Positions 56,491-64,000 of a DNA stretch of 64,000 bases are shown piece after piece. The stretch is taken from positions 620,001 to 684,000 of the forward strand of contig NZ_CP098401.1 of NCBI RefSeq assembly GCF_023674425.1. Reading direction: 5' to 3'. The translations under genes and the position numbers were made by a program. Source of the stretch: Sphingomonas donggukensis. Lineage in GTDB: Bacteria; Pseudomonadota; Alphaproteobacteria; Sphingomonadales; Sphingomonadaceae. Position 1 is the stretch's first letter. Each line of letters opens with the position of its first letter. The notes beneath the pieces are model-generated. The model had not been told where the DNA came from and did no database searches. It was given only the letters and a program-made list of their open reading frames with translations.

Positions 56491-56707
56491 GCGGCGTGAC
56501 CCGCGAGCGTAGATGGGCGGTATCGCGCGTGACCCTGGGCTCCCGCCTGCGCGGGAGCACGATGAGTCTCTCGGATATGAGCCCGTCGCCCCATTCGCCC
56601 CCGTGCTCCCGCGCAGGCGGGAGCCCAGAGTTGCGGGCGCTGTCGTCGATTATCCCAAACTCTCGCCTAGGCAAGAGCGCCAGTGTGTTTGCGGGACCGC
56701 CGCCACA
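56491..56707. repeat. Inverted pair of family A palindromes inside the ccm cluster
   Basis: Two exact 26-base units in opposite orientation, at 56535-56560 and 56603-56628, separate ccmE from ccmF by 217 bases while every other ccm junction overlaps. The rest of the gap shows no credible gene. Confidence 0.8.
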
Positions 56708-58645
56708 ATGATCGCCGAAGCCGGCCTCGCAGCCCTGTGGCTCGCCGCGGCGATGGCGCTCCTGCAGCTCGCCATGGCCTCGATCGGCTTGCGGGCGAGG
56801 CGCGCGGATGTCGCCGTGGCCGTCCGCCCGGTCGCGGTGGTCGGCGGCGTGCTCGGGCTTGTCTCGTTCCTCTGCCTCGTCGCGGTGTTCATGCGCTCCG
56901 ACATGTCGGTGTTGCTGGTCGCGGAGAACAGCCATTCGGCCAAGCCGATGCTGTACAAGATCGCCGGTGCGTGGGGGAACCACGAGGGGTCGATGCTGCT
57001 GTGGGTGATGGTGCTGGGCATCGCCGGCGCCGCGATAGCGCTGCTGGAGAAGCGGCTGGAGGAGCGGACGCTGGTCGCGACGCTGGGCGCGCAGGCGGCG
57101 ATCGCGCTCGGCTTTTTCGCGTTCCTGCTGCTTGCGTCCAATCCCTTCGCTCGGGTCGATCCCGCGCCGGCCGACGGCAACGGCCTGAACCCGCTGCTGC
57201 AAGACCCCGGCCTCGCCTTCCACCCGCCGACGCTTTACCTCGGCTATGTCGGGCTCTCGGTAGCGTTCAGCTTCGCGGTGGGTGCGCTGGTGACACGCGA
57301 CGTCGGGCCGGCGTTCGCGCGCGCGATGCGGCCGTGGGTGCTGGCAGCGTGGATATTCCTGACGCTCGGCATCACCGCGGGATCATACTGGGCCTATTAT
57401 GAGCTCGGCTGGGGCGGCTGGTGGTTCTGGGATCCGGTCGAGAACGCGTCGCTGATGCCGTGGCTGGCGGCGACCGCGCTGCTGCATTCGGTGACCGTGC
57501 TGGCGACCCGCGATGGGCTCCGCGCATGGACGATCATGCTGGCGGTCGTCGCCTTTTCGATGAGCATGATCGGCACGTTCCTGGTGCGGTCGGGCATCCT
57601 GACCAGCGTCCACGCCTTTGCCGTCGATCCGACGCGCGGCAGCTTCATCCTCGCGCTGCTGGCGCTCTACATCGGCGGGGCGATGCTGTTGTTCGCGCTG
57701 CGCGTCGGCACGGTGAAGGCGGGGACGACGTTCGAACTGCTCAGTCGCGAGGGTGCGCTGGTGCTCAACAATCTTCTCCTGACCGTGATCCTCGGCGTCG
57801 TGCTGATCGGCACGCTCTATCCGATCGTGGCGCAGGCAGGCGGGGTTCAGCTGTCGATCGGGCCGCCGTTCTTCAACAAGGCGGCGGGACCGGTGGCGCT
57901 CGCGCTGATGATGGTGCTGGTCGCCGGGCCGCTGATCCGCTGGCGGCGTGACGCGTGGGATTCGCTGGCGAGCAGGCTGATCGTACCGATCGGTGCGGCG
58001 ATGCTGACGCTCGGGCTGCTGGTGGTGTTCGCGCGCGGCATCGGCGTGCTGCCGTTTGCCGGGCTGGTGGTGGCGGTCGGCGTCGGCGTCGGCAGCCTGG
58101 CGCCGCTGTGGGGTCGTAACCTGCGCCGCACGCCGCTGTTCACCTGGGGCATGGTCATCGCGCATCTGGGCGCGGCGGTGAGCCTGTTCGGGATGGCGAG
58201 CGACAGCGCATTCACGAAGGAGACGCTGGTCGCCGCACGTCCGGGCCAGACCGTGCGGTCGGGGCCGTTCGAGGTGACCTTCACCGGCATCAGCCCCGCG
58301 ATCGGCCCAAACTGGTCGGCACTGGAGGGGCGACTGGTCGCACGGCGCGGGGCGGACGGCACACCGTTTCCGATGCGCCCGCAGCAACGCTTCTTCGCCA
58401 ACCCGCCGACCACCACCAACGAAGCCGCGATCGCGACGCGGATCGACGGTCAGCTCTACGCCGTACTCGGCGCGCAAGGGCAGGACGGGACGTGGCAACT
58501 TCGGATATGGTGGAAGCCATTCGTGACGCTGATCTGGCTGGGCGGCGCCCTTATCGCGCTGGGCGGCGCTCTGTCGCTGCTCGGGCGGGTGTGGCGCGCG
58601 GGCCAGGTCGAACGAGTGCGTGCGAAGGAGGCGCGGTACGGATGA
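56708..58645 (+). CDS. ccmF: Cytochrome c heme lyase subunit CcmF
   Basis: Large membrane protein that, with CcmH and CcmI, attaches heme to apocytochrome c. 645 residues with many transmembrane helices and the tryptophan-rich motif GWGGWWFWDPVENASLMPWL. Further histidine-bearing loops: HPPTLYLGYVG and LLHSVTVLATRDG. ATG at 56708. The stop overlaps ccmG by ATGA. Confidence 0.95.
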   Translation: MIAEAGLAALWLAAAMALLQLAMASIGLRARRADVAVAVRPVAVVGGVLGLVSFLCLVAVFMRSDMSVLLVAENSHSAKPMLYKIAGAWGNHEGSMLLWVMVLGIAGAAIALLEKRLEERTLVATLGAQAAIALGFFAFLLLASNPFARVDPAPADGNGLNPLLQDPGLAFHPPTLYLGYVGLSVAFSFAVGALVTRDVGPAFARAMRPWVLAAWIFLTLGITAGSYWAYYELGWGGWWFWDPVENASLMPWLAATALLHSVTVLATRDGLRAWTIMLAVVAFSMSMIGTFLVRSGILTSVHAFAVDPTRGSFILALLALYIGGAMLLFALRVGTVKAGTTFELLSREGALVLNNLLLTVILGVVLIGTLYPIVAQAGGVQLSIGPPFFNKAAGPVALALMMVLVAGPLIRWRRDAWDSLASRLIVPIGAAMLTLGLLVVFARGIGVLPFAGLVVAVGVGVGSLAPLWGRNLRRTPLFTWGMVIAHLGAAVSLFGMASDSAFTKETLVAARPGQTVRSGPFEVTFTGISPAIGPNWSALEGRLVARRGADGTPFPMRPQQRFFANPPTTTNEAAIATRIDGQLYAVLGAQGQDGTWQLRIWWKPFVTLIWLGGALIALGGALSLLGRVWRAGQVERVRAKEARYG

Positions 58646-59169
58646 AGCGCTGGCTGATCTGGACGCCGTTCGTCGCGTTCGCCGCGGTGCTGTGGGTGGC
58701 GGCGGCGGAGTTGAAGCATCCTGCCGATCGCACCGTGCGGTCGGGTATGGTCGGCAAGACTTTGCCCGAATTCACGCTGCCGCCGAGCGTGCCCGGCAAG
58801 CCGGGCCTAGACGCCGCCGCCTTCCGCAGCGGCGAGCCGCGGTTGTTGAATGTCTTCGCCAGCTGGTGCGTGCCCTGCGCGGCGGAGGCGCCGCAATTGC
58901 TGGCGTTGAAGCGGGCCGGCGTCCGCATCGACGCCATCGCGATCCGTGACAAGGGCGTCGACGTCCGCCGTTTCCTGACCCGCTTCGGCGACCCCTACGA
59001 GCGGATCGGCGACGACCGCGTGAGCGCGGTGCAGCTTTCGCTCGGATCGTCGGGCGTGCCGGAGACATTCGTGATCGACGGCCGCGGGCGGATCGTCGCG
59101 CAGCACGTCGGCGACATCCGCGCCGACGAGGTTGCCGGCATCCTGGCGACGGTGCGGACGGCAAAATGA
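58642..59169 (+). CDS. ccmG: Thiol:disulfide interchange protein CcmG/DsbE
   Basis: Membrane-tethered thioredoxin that keeps the CxxCH cysteines of apocytochrome c reduced. 175 residues, N-terminal anchor and active site WCVPC in NVFASWCVPCAAEAPQLL, with the conserved cis-proline in GVPETFVID. Overlaps both neighbours. Confidence 0.95.
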   Translation: MKRWLIWTPFVAFAAVLWVAAAELKHPADRTVRSGMVGKTLPEFTLPPSVPGKPGLDAAAFRSGEPRLLNVFASWCVPCAAEAPQLLALKRAGVRIDAIAIRDKGVDVRRFLTRFGDPYERIGDDRVSAVQLSLGSSGVPETFVIDGRGRIVAQHVGDIRADEVAGILATVRTAK

Positions 59170-59573
59170 AGGGCGCCGCGCTCCTGCTGGCGCTCGCGCT
59201 TGCCACCCCGGCGCTGGCCGATTCGGACCTGCCGCCGGCGCGCTATGCGAACACCGCGCTCGCCGATCCGGCGCAGGAGGCGAAGGCCAAGGCGCTGATG
59301 GAGACGCTGCGCTGCCTGGTCTGCCAGGGCCAGTCGATCGCCGACAGCGATGCCGAAATGGCCGCCGACATGCGTGCGCTGGTGCGGGAGCGGATCGCGC
59401 GGGGCGAGGCGCCGGGATCGATCCGTCACTGGCTGATCGAACGCTACGGCGAGTACGTAACCTATGACCCGCCGCTCAACGCGCTGACCGCGCCGCTGTG
59501 GCTGGCGCCGATCGCGCTGCTCGGCATCGGACTGCTGGTCGCGCGGGCGAGCTTTCGGAAGAGGAAGGGCTGA
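59166..59573 (+). CDS. ccmH: Cytochrome c maturation protein CcmH
   Basis: Small thioredoxin-related subunit of the heme lyase. 135 residues: signal peptide (LLLALALATPALAD), the active motif LRCLVCQGQSIADS, and a C-terminal membrane helix (LWLAPIALLGIGLLVARASF). Its ATG overlaps the ccmG stop and its stop overlaps the next gene. Confidence 0.95.
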   Translation: MKGAALLLALALATPALADSDLPPARYANTALADPAQEAKAKALMETLRCLVCQGQSIADSDAEMAADMRALVRERIARGEAPGSIRHWLIERYGEYVTYDPPLNALTAPLWLAPIALLGIGLLVARASFRKRKG

Positions 59574-60208
59574 TGGGCTGGATCGCGCTGGCGGTGCTGG
59601 GGGCAGGGGCATTCGTGCTGGCGCGCGTGCTCGGCGTGCCGCGCAGCCTGTCGAGCTTCGTCGGCGCTGCGCTGATGCTCGGCGCCGCGGGCTATGCGTT
59701 GCAGGCGCGGCCCGGTCTGCCCGGCATATCGGTGTCGCCCAGTGCCCATGCGGTTGAGGTCGATCCGGGCCTGAGCGAACTCCGGGTCGAGATGTTCGGG
59801 CGCCATACCCAGGCGGAATCGCTGTTCTTCGCGTCCGATGCGCTGATCCGTTCGGGATCGAGCAAAACGGCGATTGCGCTGTTGATCGGTGGAGCCAACG
59901 CCAACCCCAACGACTCGGCGGTGTGGACCGCGCTTGGCAGCGCCTATGTCGCCAACGACGGCAACACCATCTCGCCCGCGGCGCGCTTCGCGTTCAATCG
60001 GGCGATGCAGCTGACCCCGAACGATCCGGGCCCGCCGTTCTTCCTGGGGGTGGCGTTGATCGGGGCAGGCGAGTTTCGCGAGGCGCGGAAATGGTGGATG
60101 CGGGCGTTCCTGCTGTCGCCCGACATCGCCTTTCGAGCACAGATCAGCGAGCGGCTGGCGCTGCTCGATGCGTTCCTGGCCAGCCCGATGGGCCGCGACG
60201 CGCGCTGA
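59573..60208 (+). CDS. CcmI/CycH-like TPR protein
   Basis: 211 residues with two N-terminal membrane helices (WIALAVLGAGAFVLARVLG and LSSFVGAALMLGAAGYAL) and TPR-like helices (SAVWTALGSAYVANDG, PGPPFFLGVALIGAGEFREARKWW). Such proteins hold apocytochrome c for CcmF/H. It is about half the length of classic CcmI (around 400 residues). It overlaps ccmH by four bases and ends the cluster. Confidence 0.78.
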   Translation: MGWIALAVLGAGAFVLARVLGVPRSLSSFVGAALMLGAAGYALQARPGLPGISVSPSAHAVEVDPGLSELRVEMFGRHTQAESLFFASDALIRSGSSKTAIALLIGGANANPNDSAVWTALGSAYVANDGNTISPAARFAFNRAMQLTPNDPGPPFFLGVALIGAGEFREARKWWMRAFLLSPDIAFRAQISERLALLDAFLASPMGRDAR

Positions 60209-60229
60209 CCCACCCGGCTGCCGGGAGCA

Positions 60230-60454
60230 TTACTGACCGCGTCCGGTTTCCGCCTGCAACGCGTCGATCCGCTTCGATGCTTCGGCCTTGGTCAGGCCGT
60301 CTTCGAAGCCGGTACCAGCTTCTTCCGACAAGGTCTTGAGATAGCTTGCCTGCGCGCCGGTCATCGGCTCGTCGCCGGTGGTCCAGTCGTCGGGATCCTT
60401 CTCGGCATTGCCGGTCGGGTGATCCTTGGGATTGTCGTGTTGGGCGTCGGACAT
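60230..60454 (-). CDS. DUF3072 protein
   Basis: 74 residues: acidic, disordered-looking N-terminus (DAQHDNPKDHPTGNAEKDPD) followed by the DUF3072 core (MTGAQASYLKTLSEEAG, LTKAEASKRIDALQAETG). AAGGAA precedes the ATG. Function unknown. Confidence 0.85.
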   Translation of the reverse strand: MSDAQHDNPKDHPTGNAEKDPDDWTTGDEPMTGAQASYLKTLSEEAGTGFEDGLTKAEASKRIDALQAETGRGQ

Positions 60455-60492
60455 CGTGAAATTCCTTCCACGATGCCCAACGCCGATGTTCC

Positions 60493-61599
60493 TTATCCGT
60501 TCCAGCTCTGGTAGGGCAGGTCGAGGTCGTCAGCGACCGCCTTGTACGCGATCTTGCCGTTGTACACGTTCAGGCCCGCCGCCAGGTGCGGGTCGGCCTT
60601 CATTGCGGCTTCGGCGCCCATGTTGGCGAGCTTCAGCGCGAACGGCAGCGTCGCATTGTTGAGCGCAAAGGCGGACGTGCGGGCGACTGCGCCCGGCATG
60701 TTGGCAACGCAGTAATGGATCACGCCGTCGACCTCGAAGACGGGATCCTCGTGCGTGGTCGCATGGCTGGTTTCGAAGCAACCGCCCTGATCGATGGCGA
60801 TATCGACCAGCACCGACCCGCGCTTCATCGTCTTCAGCATGTCGCGCGTGACGAGCTTCGGCGCCGCGGCCCCCGGCACCAGCACCGCGCCGATGACCAG
60901 ATGCGCGTTCTTCACCGCCGCCGCGATCGCAGCCTTCGAGGCATAAGCGGTCTTGATCTGGCTGGAGAAGAACATGTCGAGTTCGGCGAGACGGTCGTTC
61001 GAGATGTCGTAGATGGTGACGTCGGCACGCATCCCGACCGCCATCTGCGCGGCGTTGACGCCGGAGACGCCGCCGCCGAGGATCGCGACCTTCGCCGGCG
61101 CGACGCCGGGGACGCCGCCGAGCAGCACGCCGCGGCCACCCTGTTCCTTTTCGAGGTAGTGCGCGCCGACCTGCACCGACATGCGGCCAGCGACCTCCGA
61201 CATCGGCTTCAGCAGCGGCAGGCCGCCGCGTGGGCCGGTCACCGTCTCATAGGCGATGCAGGTCGCGCCCGACTTCATCAGCCCCTCGGCCTGCGGCTTG
61301 TCGGCGGCGAGGTGAAGGTAGGTGAACAGCACGTGGCGCGGCTCGAGCAGGGCGATCTCGCTCGCCTGCGGCTCCTTCACCTTCACGATCATGTCGCTCT
61401 GCGCGAACACGTCCGCCGGCGTACCGACAATGCGCGCGCCGACGTCAACATAATCCTGGTCGTCGAAATCGATTCCCGAACCGGCCTGCGTCTCCACGAT
61501 CACTTCGTGGCCCGCGGCGACGAGTTCGGCGACCGACGGCGGGGTCAGCCCGACGCGATATTCGTGGTTCTTGATTTCCTTGGGAACGCCGATGCGCAT
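60493..61599 (-). CDS. ald: Alanine dehydrogenase
   Basis: NAD-dependent interconversion of alanine and pyruvate plus ammonia. 368 residues, the normal size: start MRIGVPKEIKNHEYRVGLTP, FTYLHLAADKPQAEGLM, the nucleotide fold KVAILGGGVSGVNAAQMAVG and MLKTMKRGSVLVDIAIDQGGCFETS. Divergent from an Lrp-type regulator 135 bases away, which likely controls it. The DUF3072 gene lies just downstream. Confidence 0.96.
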   Translation of the reverse strand: MRIGVPKEIKNHEYRVGLTPPSVAELVAAGHEVIVETQAGSGIDFDDQDYVDVGARIVGTPADVFAQSDMIVKVKEPQASEIALLEPRHVLFTYLHLAADKPQAEGLMKSGATCIAYETVTGPRGGLPLLKPMSEVAGRMSVQVGAHYLEKEQGGRGVLLGGVPGVAPAKVAILGGGVSGVNAAQMAVGMRADVTIYDISNDRLAELDMFFSSQIKTAYASKAAIAAAVKNAHLVIGAVLVPGAAAPKLVTRDMLKTMKRGSVLVDIAIDQGGCFETSHATTHEDPVFEVDGVIHYCVANMPGAVARTSAFALNNATLPFALKLANMGAEAAMKADPHLAAGLNVYNGKIAYKAVADDLDLPYQSWNG

Positions 61600-61733
61600 T
61601 GGGGACTCTCCAGGCCGGTTTTCGTTGGATCGCGCTATACTCCCATTCCGCCGGGCAATCCCTGCAAATTGACGGGCAGATCGCGGCGTTCACGCATGGA
61701 ACTGGCGTCAGAGCGCTGCTAACCGTGTAAATC

Positions 61734-62222
61734 ATGCAAATCGATCGAATCGACACCGCCATCCTGAAGGTCATCGCCGGCGACGCCCGCACCTCGGTCA
61801 GCCAGATCGCAGGGCGGGTCGGTCTGTCGCAATCGGCCTGCACGCGCCGCATTCAGGCGCTGGAGGCAGGCGGCGCGATCCGCGGCTATGCGGCGCGACT
61901 CGGACGGCGCGCGCTGGGGTTCAAGGTGACCGCAATCGTCGACATCACACTCGGCACACAGGCCGAGGAAGATTTGGCGACGTTCGAGCGTGCGGTGGGC
62001 GCGATCGACGGGATCATCCACTGCGCGCTGGTGTCGGGCAACCAGGATTACCGCCTGCAGGTCGTCTGCCGCGACCTCGACGATTATGAGCGTATCCACC
62101 GCGAGCACCTCGGGCGGCTGCCCGGCGTGGTGACGATCAGCAGCAGTTTCGTCCTGCGCGAGGTTCCGACCCGGGGAGAGGCGGAGGCGATCTTCGGCCA
62201 TGCCGGGACACCTGCAACCTGA
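61734..62222 (+). CDS. Lrp/AsnC-family transcriptional regulator
   Basis: 162 residues: N-terminal winged helix-turn-helix (IDTAILKVIAGDARTSVSQIA, GLSQSACTRRIQALEAGGAI) and a C-terminal RAM ligand-binding domain (AVGAIDGIIHCALVSGNQDYRLQVVCRDLDDYER). Divergently placed next to ald, as in several known Lrp-ald pairs, so it probably regulates ald in response to alanine or another amino acid. Confidence 0.92.
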   Translation: MQIDRIDTAILKVIAGDARTSVSQIAGRVGLSQSACTRRIQALEAGGAIRGYAARLGRRALGFKVTAIVDITLGTQAEEDLATFERAVGAIDGIIHCALVSGNQDYRLQVVCRDLDDYERIHREHLGRLPGVVTISSSFVLREVPTRGEAEAIFGHAGTPAT

Positions 62223-62308
62223 ACGCATGTGCATCCCCGTTGCGGGGGGCGGGGCGGAGTGCTAGGCGCGCCGCTCCATGCCAACAGGGGCACCCGAGGG
62301 TCGTGACC

Positions 62309-62353
62309 ATGACCGCCATCGCCGGCACGCCGGTCCGGAAGACCGACCGGTGA
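62309..62353 (+). CDS. Possible 14-residue upstream peptide of kup
   Basis: ATG at 62309 encodes [14 protein letters not shown] and its TGA overlaps the kup GTG start (GTGA at 62350). A GAGG lies 8 bases before it. It could couple translation to kup; it may also be chance or a misread kup N-terminus. Confidence 0.3.
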   Translation: MTAIAGTPVRKTDR

Positions 62354-64000
62354 GCACCGCGCTCCCGAACGACGCAGCCACCACCGACAGCGACGTGCCC
62401 GGCCATTCCCATGCCAAGCAGGGACTGGCCAAGCTCGCGCTCGGTGCGATCGGCGTCGTCTATGGCGATATCGGCACGTCGCCGCTGTACGCGATGAAGG
62501 AAGTGTTCGTCGGCCACCATCCGCTGACCGTCGACCAGCTACATGTGCTCGGCGTCGTCAGCCTGATGTTCTGGTCGCTGATGCTGATCGTCACGTTGAA
62601 ATACGTGCTGATGATCCTGCGCGCGGACAATAACGGAGAGGGCGGGTCGCTGTCGCTGCTGGCGCTGATCCAGCGCAAGTCGGGCGGCGGGCGCTGGGGT
62701 GCGAGCCTGGTGATCCTGGGCGTGCTGGCGACCGCGCTGTTCTTCGGCGACTGCATGATTACGCCGGCGATATCGGTGCTGTCCGCGGTCGAGGGGCTGT
62801 CGACGGTGCAGGCCGGCTTCGACGGCTGGGTGCTGCCGATCTCGATCGCGATCCTGGTCGGGCTGTTCTACATCCAGTCGGTCGGCACCGCGCGGGTCGG
62901 CAAGCTGTTCGGCCCGATCATGCTGACCTATTTCATCGTGCTGTCGGTATTGGGCGTCATCAACATCGCCGCGCGGCCCGACGTGCTGATGGCGCTGAAC
63001 CCGATCTGGGCAGTGCGCTTTGCGATGAACGACGGGACGCTGGCGTTCCTGGCGCTCGGATCGGTCGTATTGTGCGTGACGGGGGCGGAGGCGCTGTACG
63101 CCGACATGGGGCACTTCGGTCGCCGCCCGATCCAGCTCGCCTGGGCGGTGCCGGTGCTGCCGGCGTTGATGCTCAATTATCTGGGGCAGGGCGCGCTGCT
63201 GCTCGACAATCCCGCCGCTGCTTCCAACCCGTTCTTCCTGATGGCGTCGGAGCAGTTCCGCCTGCCACTCGTCATCCTCGCCACGATGGCAACCGTCATC
63301 GCCAGCCAGGCGGTCATCACCGGCGCCTATTCGGTGGTGCAGCAGGCGGTGCAGCTGGGCCTGATGCCGCGCATCCGCATCGACCACACGTCGGCGTCCG
63401 AAGCCGGTCAGATCTACATCCCGGTCATCAACTGGGCGCTGATGACGATGGTGCTGCTGCTGATCCTCGGCTTCCGCGAATCGTCGAACCTCGCCGCCGC
63501 CTACGGGATCGCGGTGACCGGCACGATGTTCATCACGACGTGCATGATGGGCGTGCTGTTCCGCCGCGTGTGGAACTGGCCGCTGTGGCTGGTCGCAGGG
63601 TTCGTCGGGCTGTTCGTGCTGATCGATGGCCTGTATTTCGCGTCGAACCTGACGAAGGTGCCCGACGGCGGGTGGTTCCCGCTGCTGGTCGGCATCGTCA
63701 TCTTCATCATGCTGACGACCTGGGCAAAGGGGCGCGCGCTGATGATCGAGCGGCTGCGCGAGGCGGCGATGCCGATCGCGGTGTTCATCCGCTCCGCCGC
63801 CAATTCCGCCGCGCGGGTGCCCGGGACCGCGGTGTTCATGACGTCCGCTGCCGACGGTGTGCCCCATGCGCTGCTCCACAATCTGAAACACAACAAGGTG
63901 ATCCACGAACGCGTCATCCTGCTGACCGTGAAGATCGCCGACGTACCGTTCGTGCAGGACGAGATGCGGATCAAGCAGGACGACCTGGGCCAGGGATTCC
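62350..64000 (+). CDS. kup: Kup-family potassium transporter (partial, runs off the end)
   Basis: Potassium/proton symporter of the KUP/HAK family. From a GTG at 62350, with GGAAG upstream, the first 550 residues are present of about 640. Motifs: [54 protein letters not shown], and [21 protein letters not shown], followed by about twelve membrane helices and the start of the cytosolic C-terminal domain ([20 protein letters not shown]). The frame stays open to the last base. Confidence 0.94.
   Translation, partial: MSTALPNDAATTDSDVPGHSHAKQGLAKLALGAIGVVYGDIGTSPLYAMKEVFVGHHPLTVDQLHVLGVVSLMFWSLMLIVTLKYVLMILRADNNGEGGSLSLLALIQRKSGGGRWGASLVILGVLATALFFGDCMITPAISVLSAVEGLSTVQAGFDGWVLPISIAILVGLFYIQSVGTARVGKLFGPIMLTYFIVLSVLGVINIAARPDVLMALNPIWAVRFAMNDGTLAFLALGSVVLCVTGAEALYADMGHFGRRPIQLAWAVPVLPALMLNYLGQGALLLDNPAAASNPFFLMASEQFRLPLVILATMATVIASQAVITGAYSVVQQAVQLGLMPRIRIDHTSASEAGQIYIPVINWALMTMVLLLILGFRESSNLAAAYGIAVTGTMFITTCMMGVLFRRVWNWPLWLVAGFVGLFVLIDGLYFASNLTKVPDGGWFPLLVGIVIFIMLTTWAKGRALMIERLREAAMPIAVFIRSAANSAARVPGTAVFMTSAADGVPHALLHNLKHNKVIHERVILLTVKIADVPFVQDEMRIKQDDLGQGF

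Noticed and set aside
62539..63906. A 455-codon minus-strand frame opposite kup
   Set aside because: Very His/Gln/Arg-rich antisense translation of a membrane protein gene; no domain.

Overview
The window is about 64 kb of GC-rich chromosome from an alphaproteobacterium, most likely of the Sphingomonadales (Sphingomonas type). Pointers are the very high GC in third codon positions, two TonB-dependent receptors, sphingomonad-style conserved hypotheticals, a System I cytochrome c maturation cluster, a GatCAB amidotransferase operon, frequent GTG/TTG starts, and several families of intergenic palindromic repeats. There is no sign of phage, insertion sequences, CRISPR or a plasmid backbone; almost everything looks like core genome.

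Layout. 0.2-5 kb: a three-gene type I secretion operon (TolC-like outer membrane protein, LapB/LssB-like ABC exporter, HlyD adaptor) with no recognisable cargo gene in the window. 5-10 kb: two small secreted proteins, a SWIB-domain protein, a Tudor-like DUF2945 protein and a large TonB-dependent receptor, all on the minus strand. 10-13 kb: folE, a conserved membrane protein broken by a one-base frameshift, and leuA preceded by a newly read leucine-rich leader peptide and hairpin. 13-21 kb: a BLUF photoreceptor, YceI, a TonB-like protein, the ilvB-ilvN-ilvC operon, then miaA and serB whose divergent start regions overlap by 8 bases. 21-25 kb: a Sel1/SPOR protein and a ParA / DNA-binding-like / TPR-SPOR cassette. 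25-35 kb: pyrB with a catalytically dead dihydroorotase partner, an S41 peptidase, ruvX, a DUF3089 hydrolase and gatCAB. 34-47 kb: two secreted unknowns, a Ca2+/H+ antiporter, and a protein quality-control block (clpX, clpP, a glycosyltransferase, tig and tRNA-Leu on minus; an M1 peptidase; lon and HU on plus), a rearranged form of the widely conserved tig-clpP-clpX-lon-hup order. 47-53 kb: tRNA-Val with a terminator, then a beta-helix-like lipoprotein and a TonB-dependent receptor behind three 11-base-phased PhoB-box-like repeats. 53-60 kb: a 2OG-Fe(II) hydroxylase, tRNA-His, a branched-chain amino acid dehydrogenase and ccmCDEFGHI. 60-64 kb: DUF3072 protein, alanine dehydrogenase with a divergent Lrp regulator, and the start of a kup potassium transporter that runs off the end.

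How the genes connect. Branched-chain amino acid metabolism is strongly represented: ilvBNC and leuA make valine, isoleucine and leucine, and the Leu/Val dehydrogenase-like enzyme probably degrades or interconverts them; leuA seems to be controlled by translation of leucine codons. Clp, Lon and trigger factor form a folding and proteolysis neighbourhood. The ccm genes overlap one another by four bases and were clearly one translationally coupled unit, except where a palindromic repeat pair has been inserted between ccmE and ccmF. Gene starts were chosen from ribosome binding sites, signal peptides and family length; where this is uncertain it is stated.
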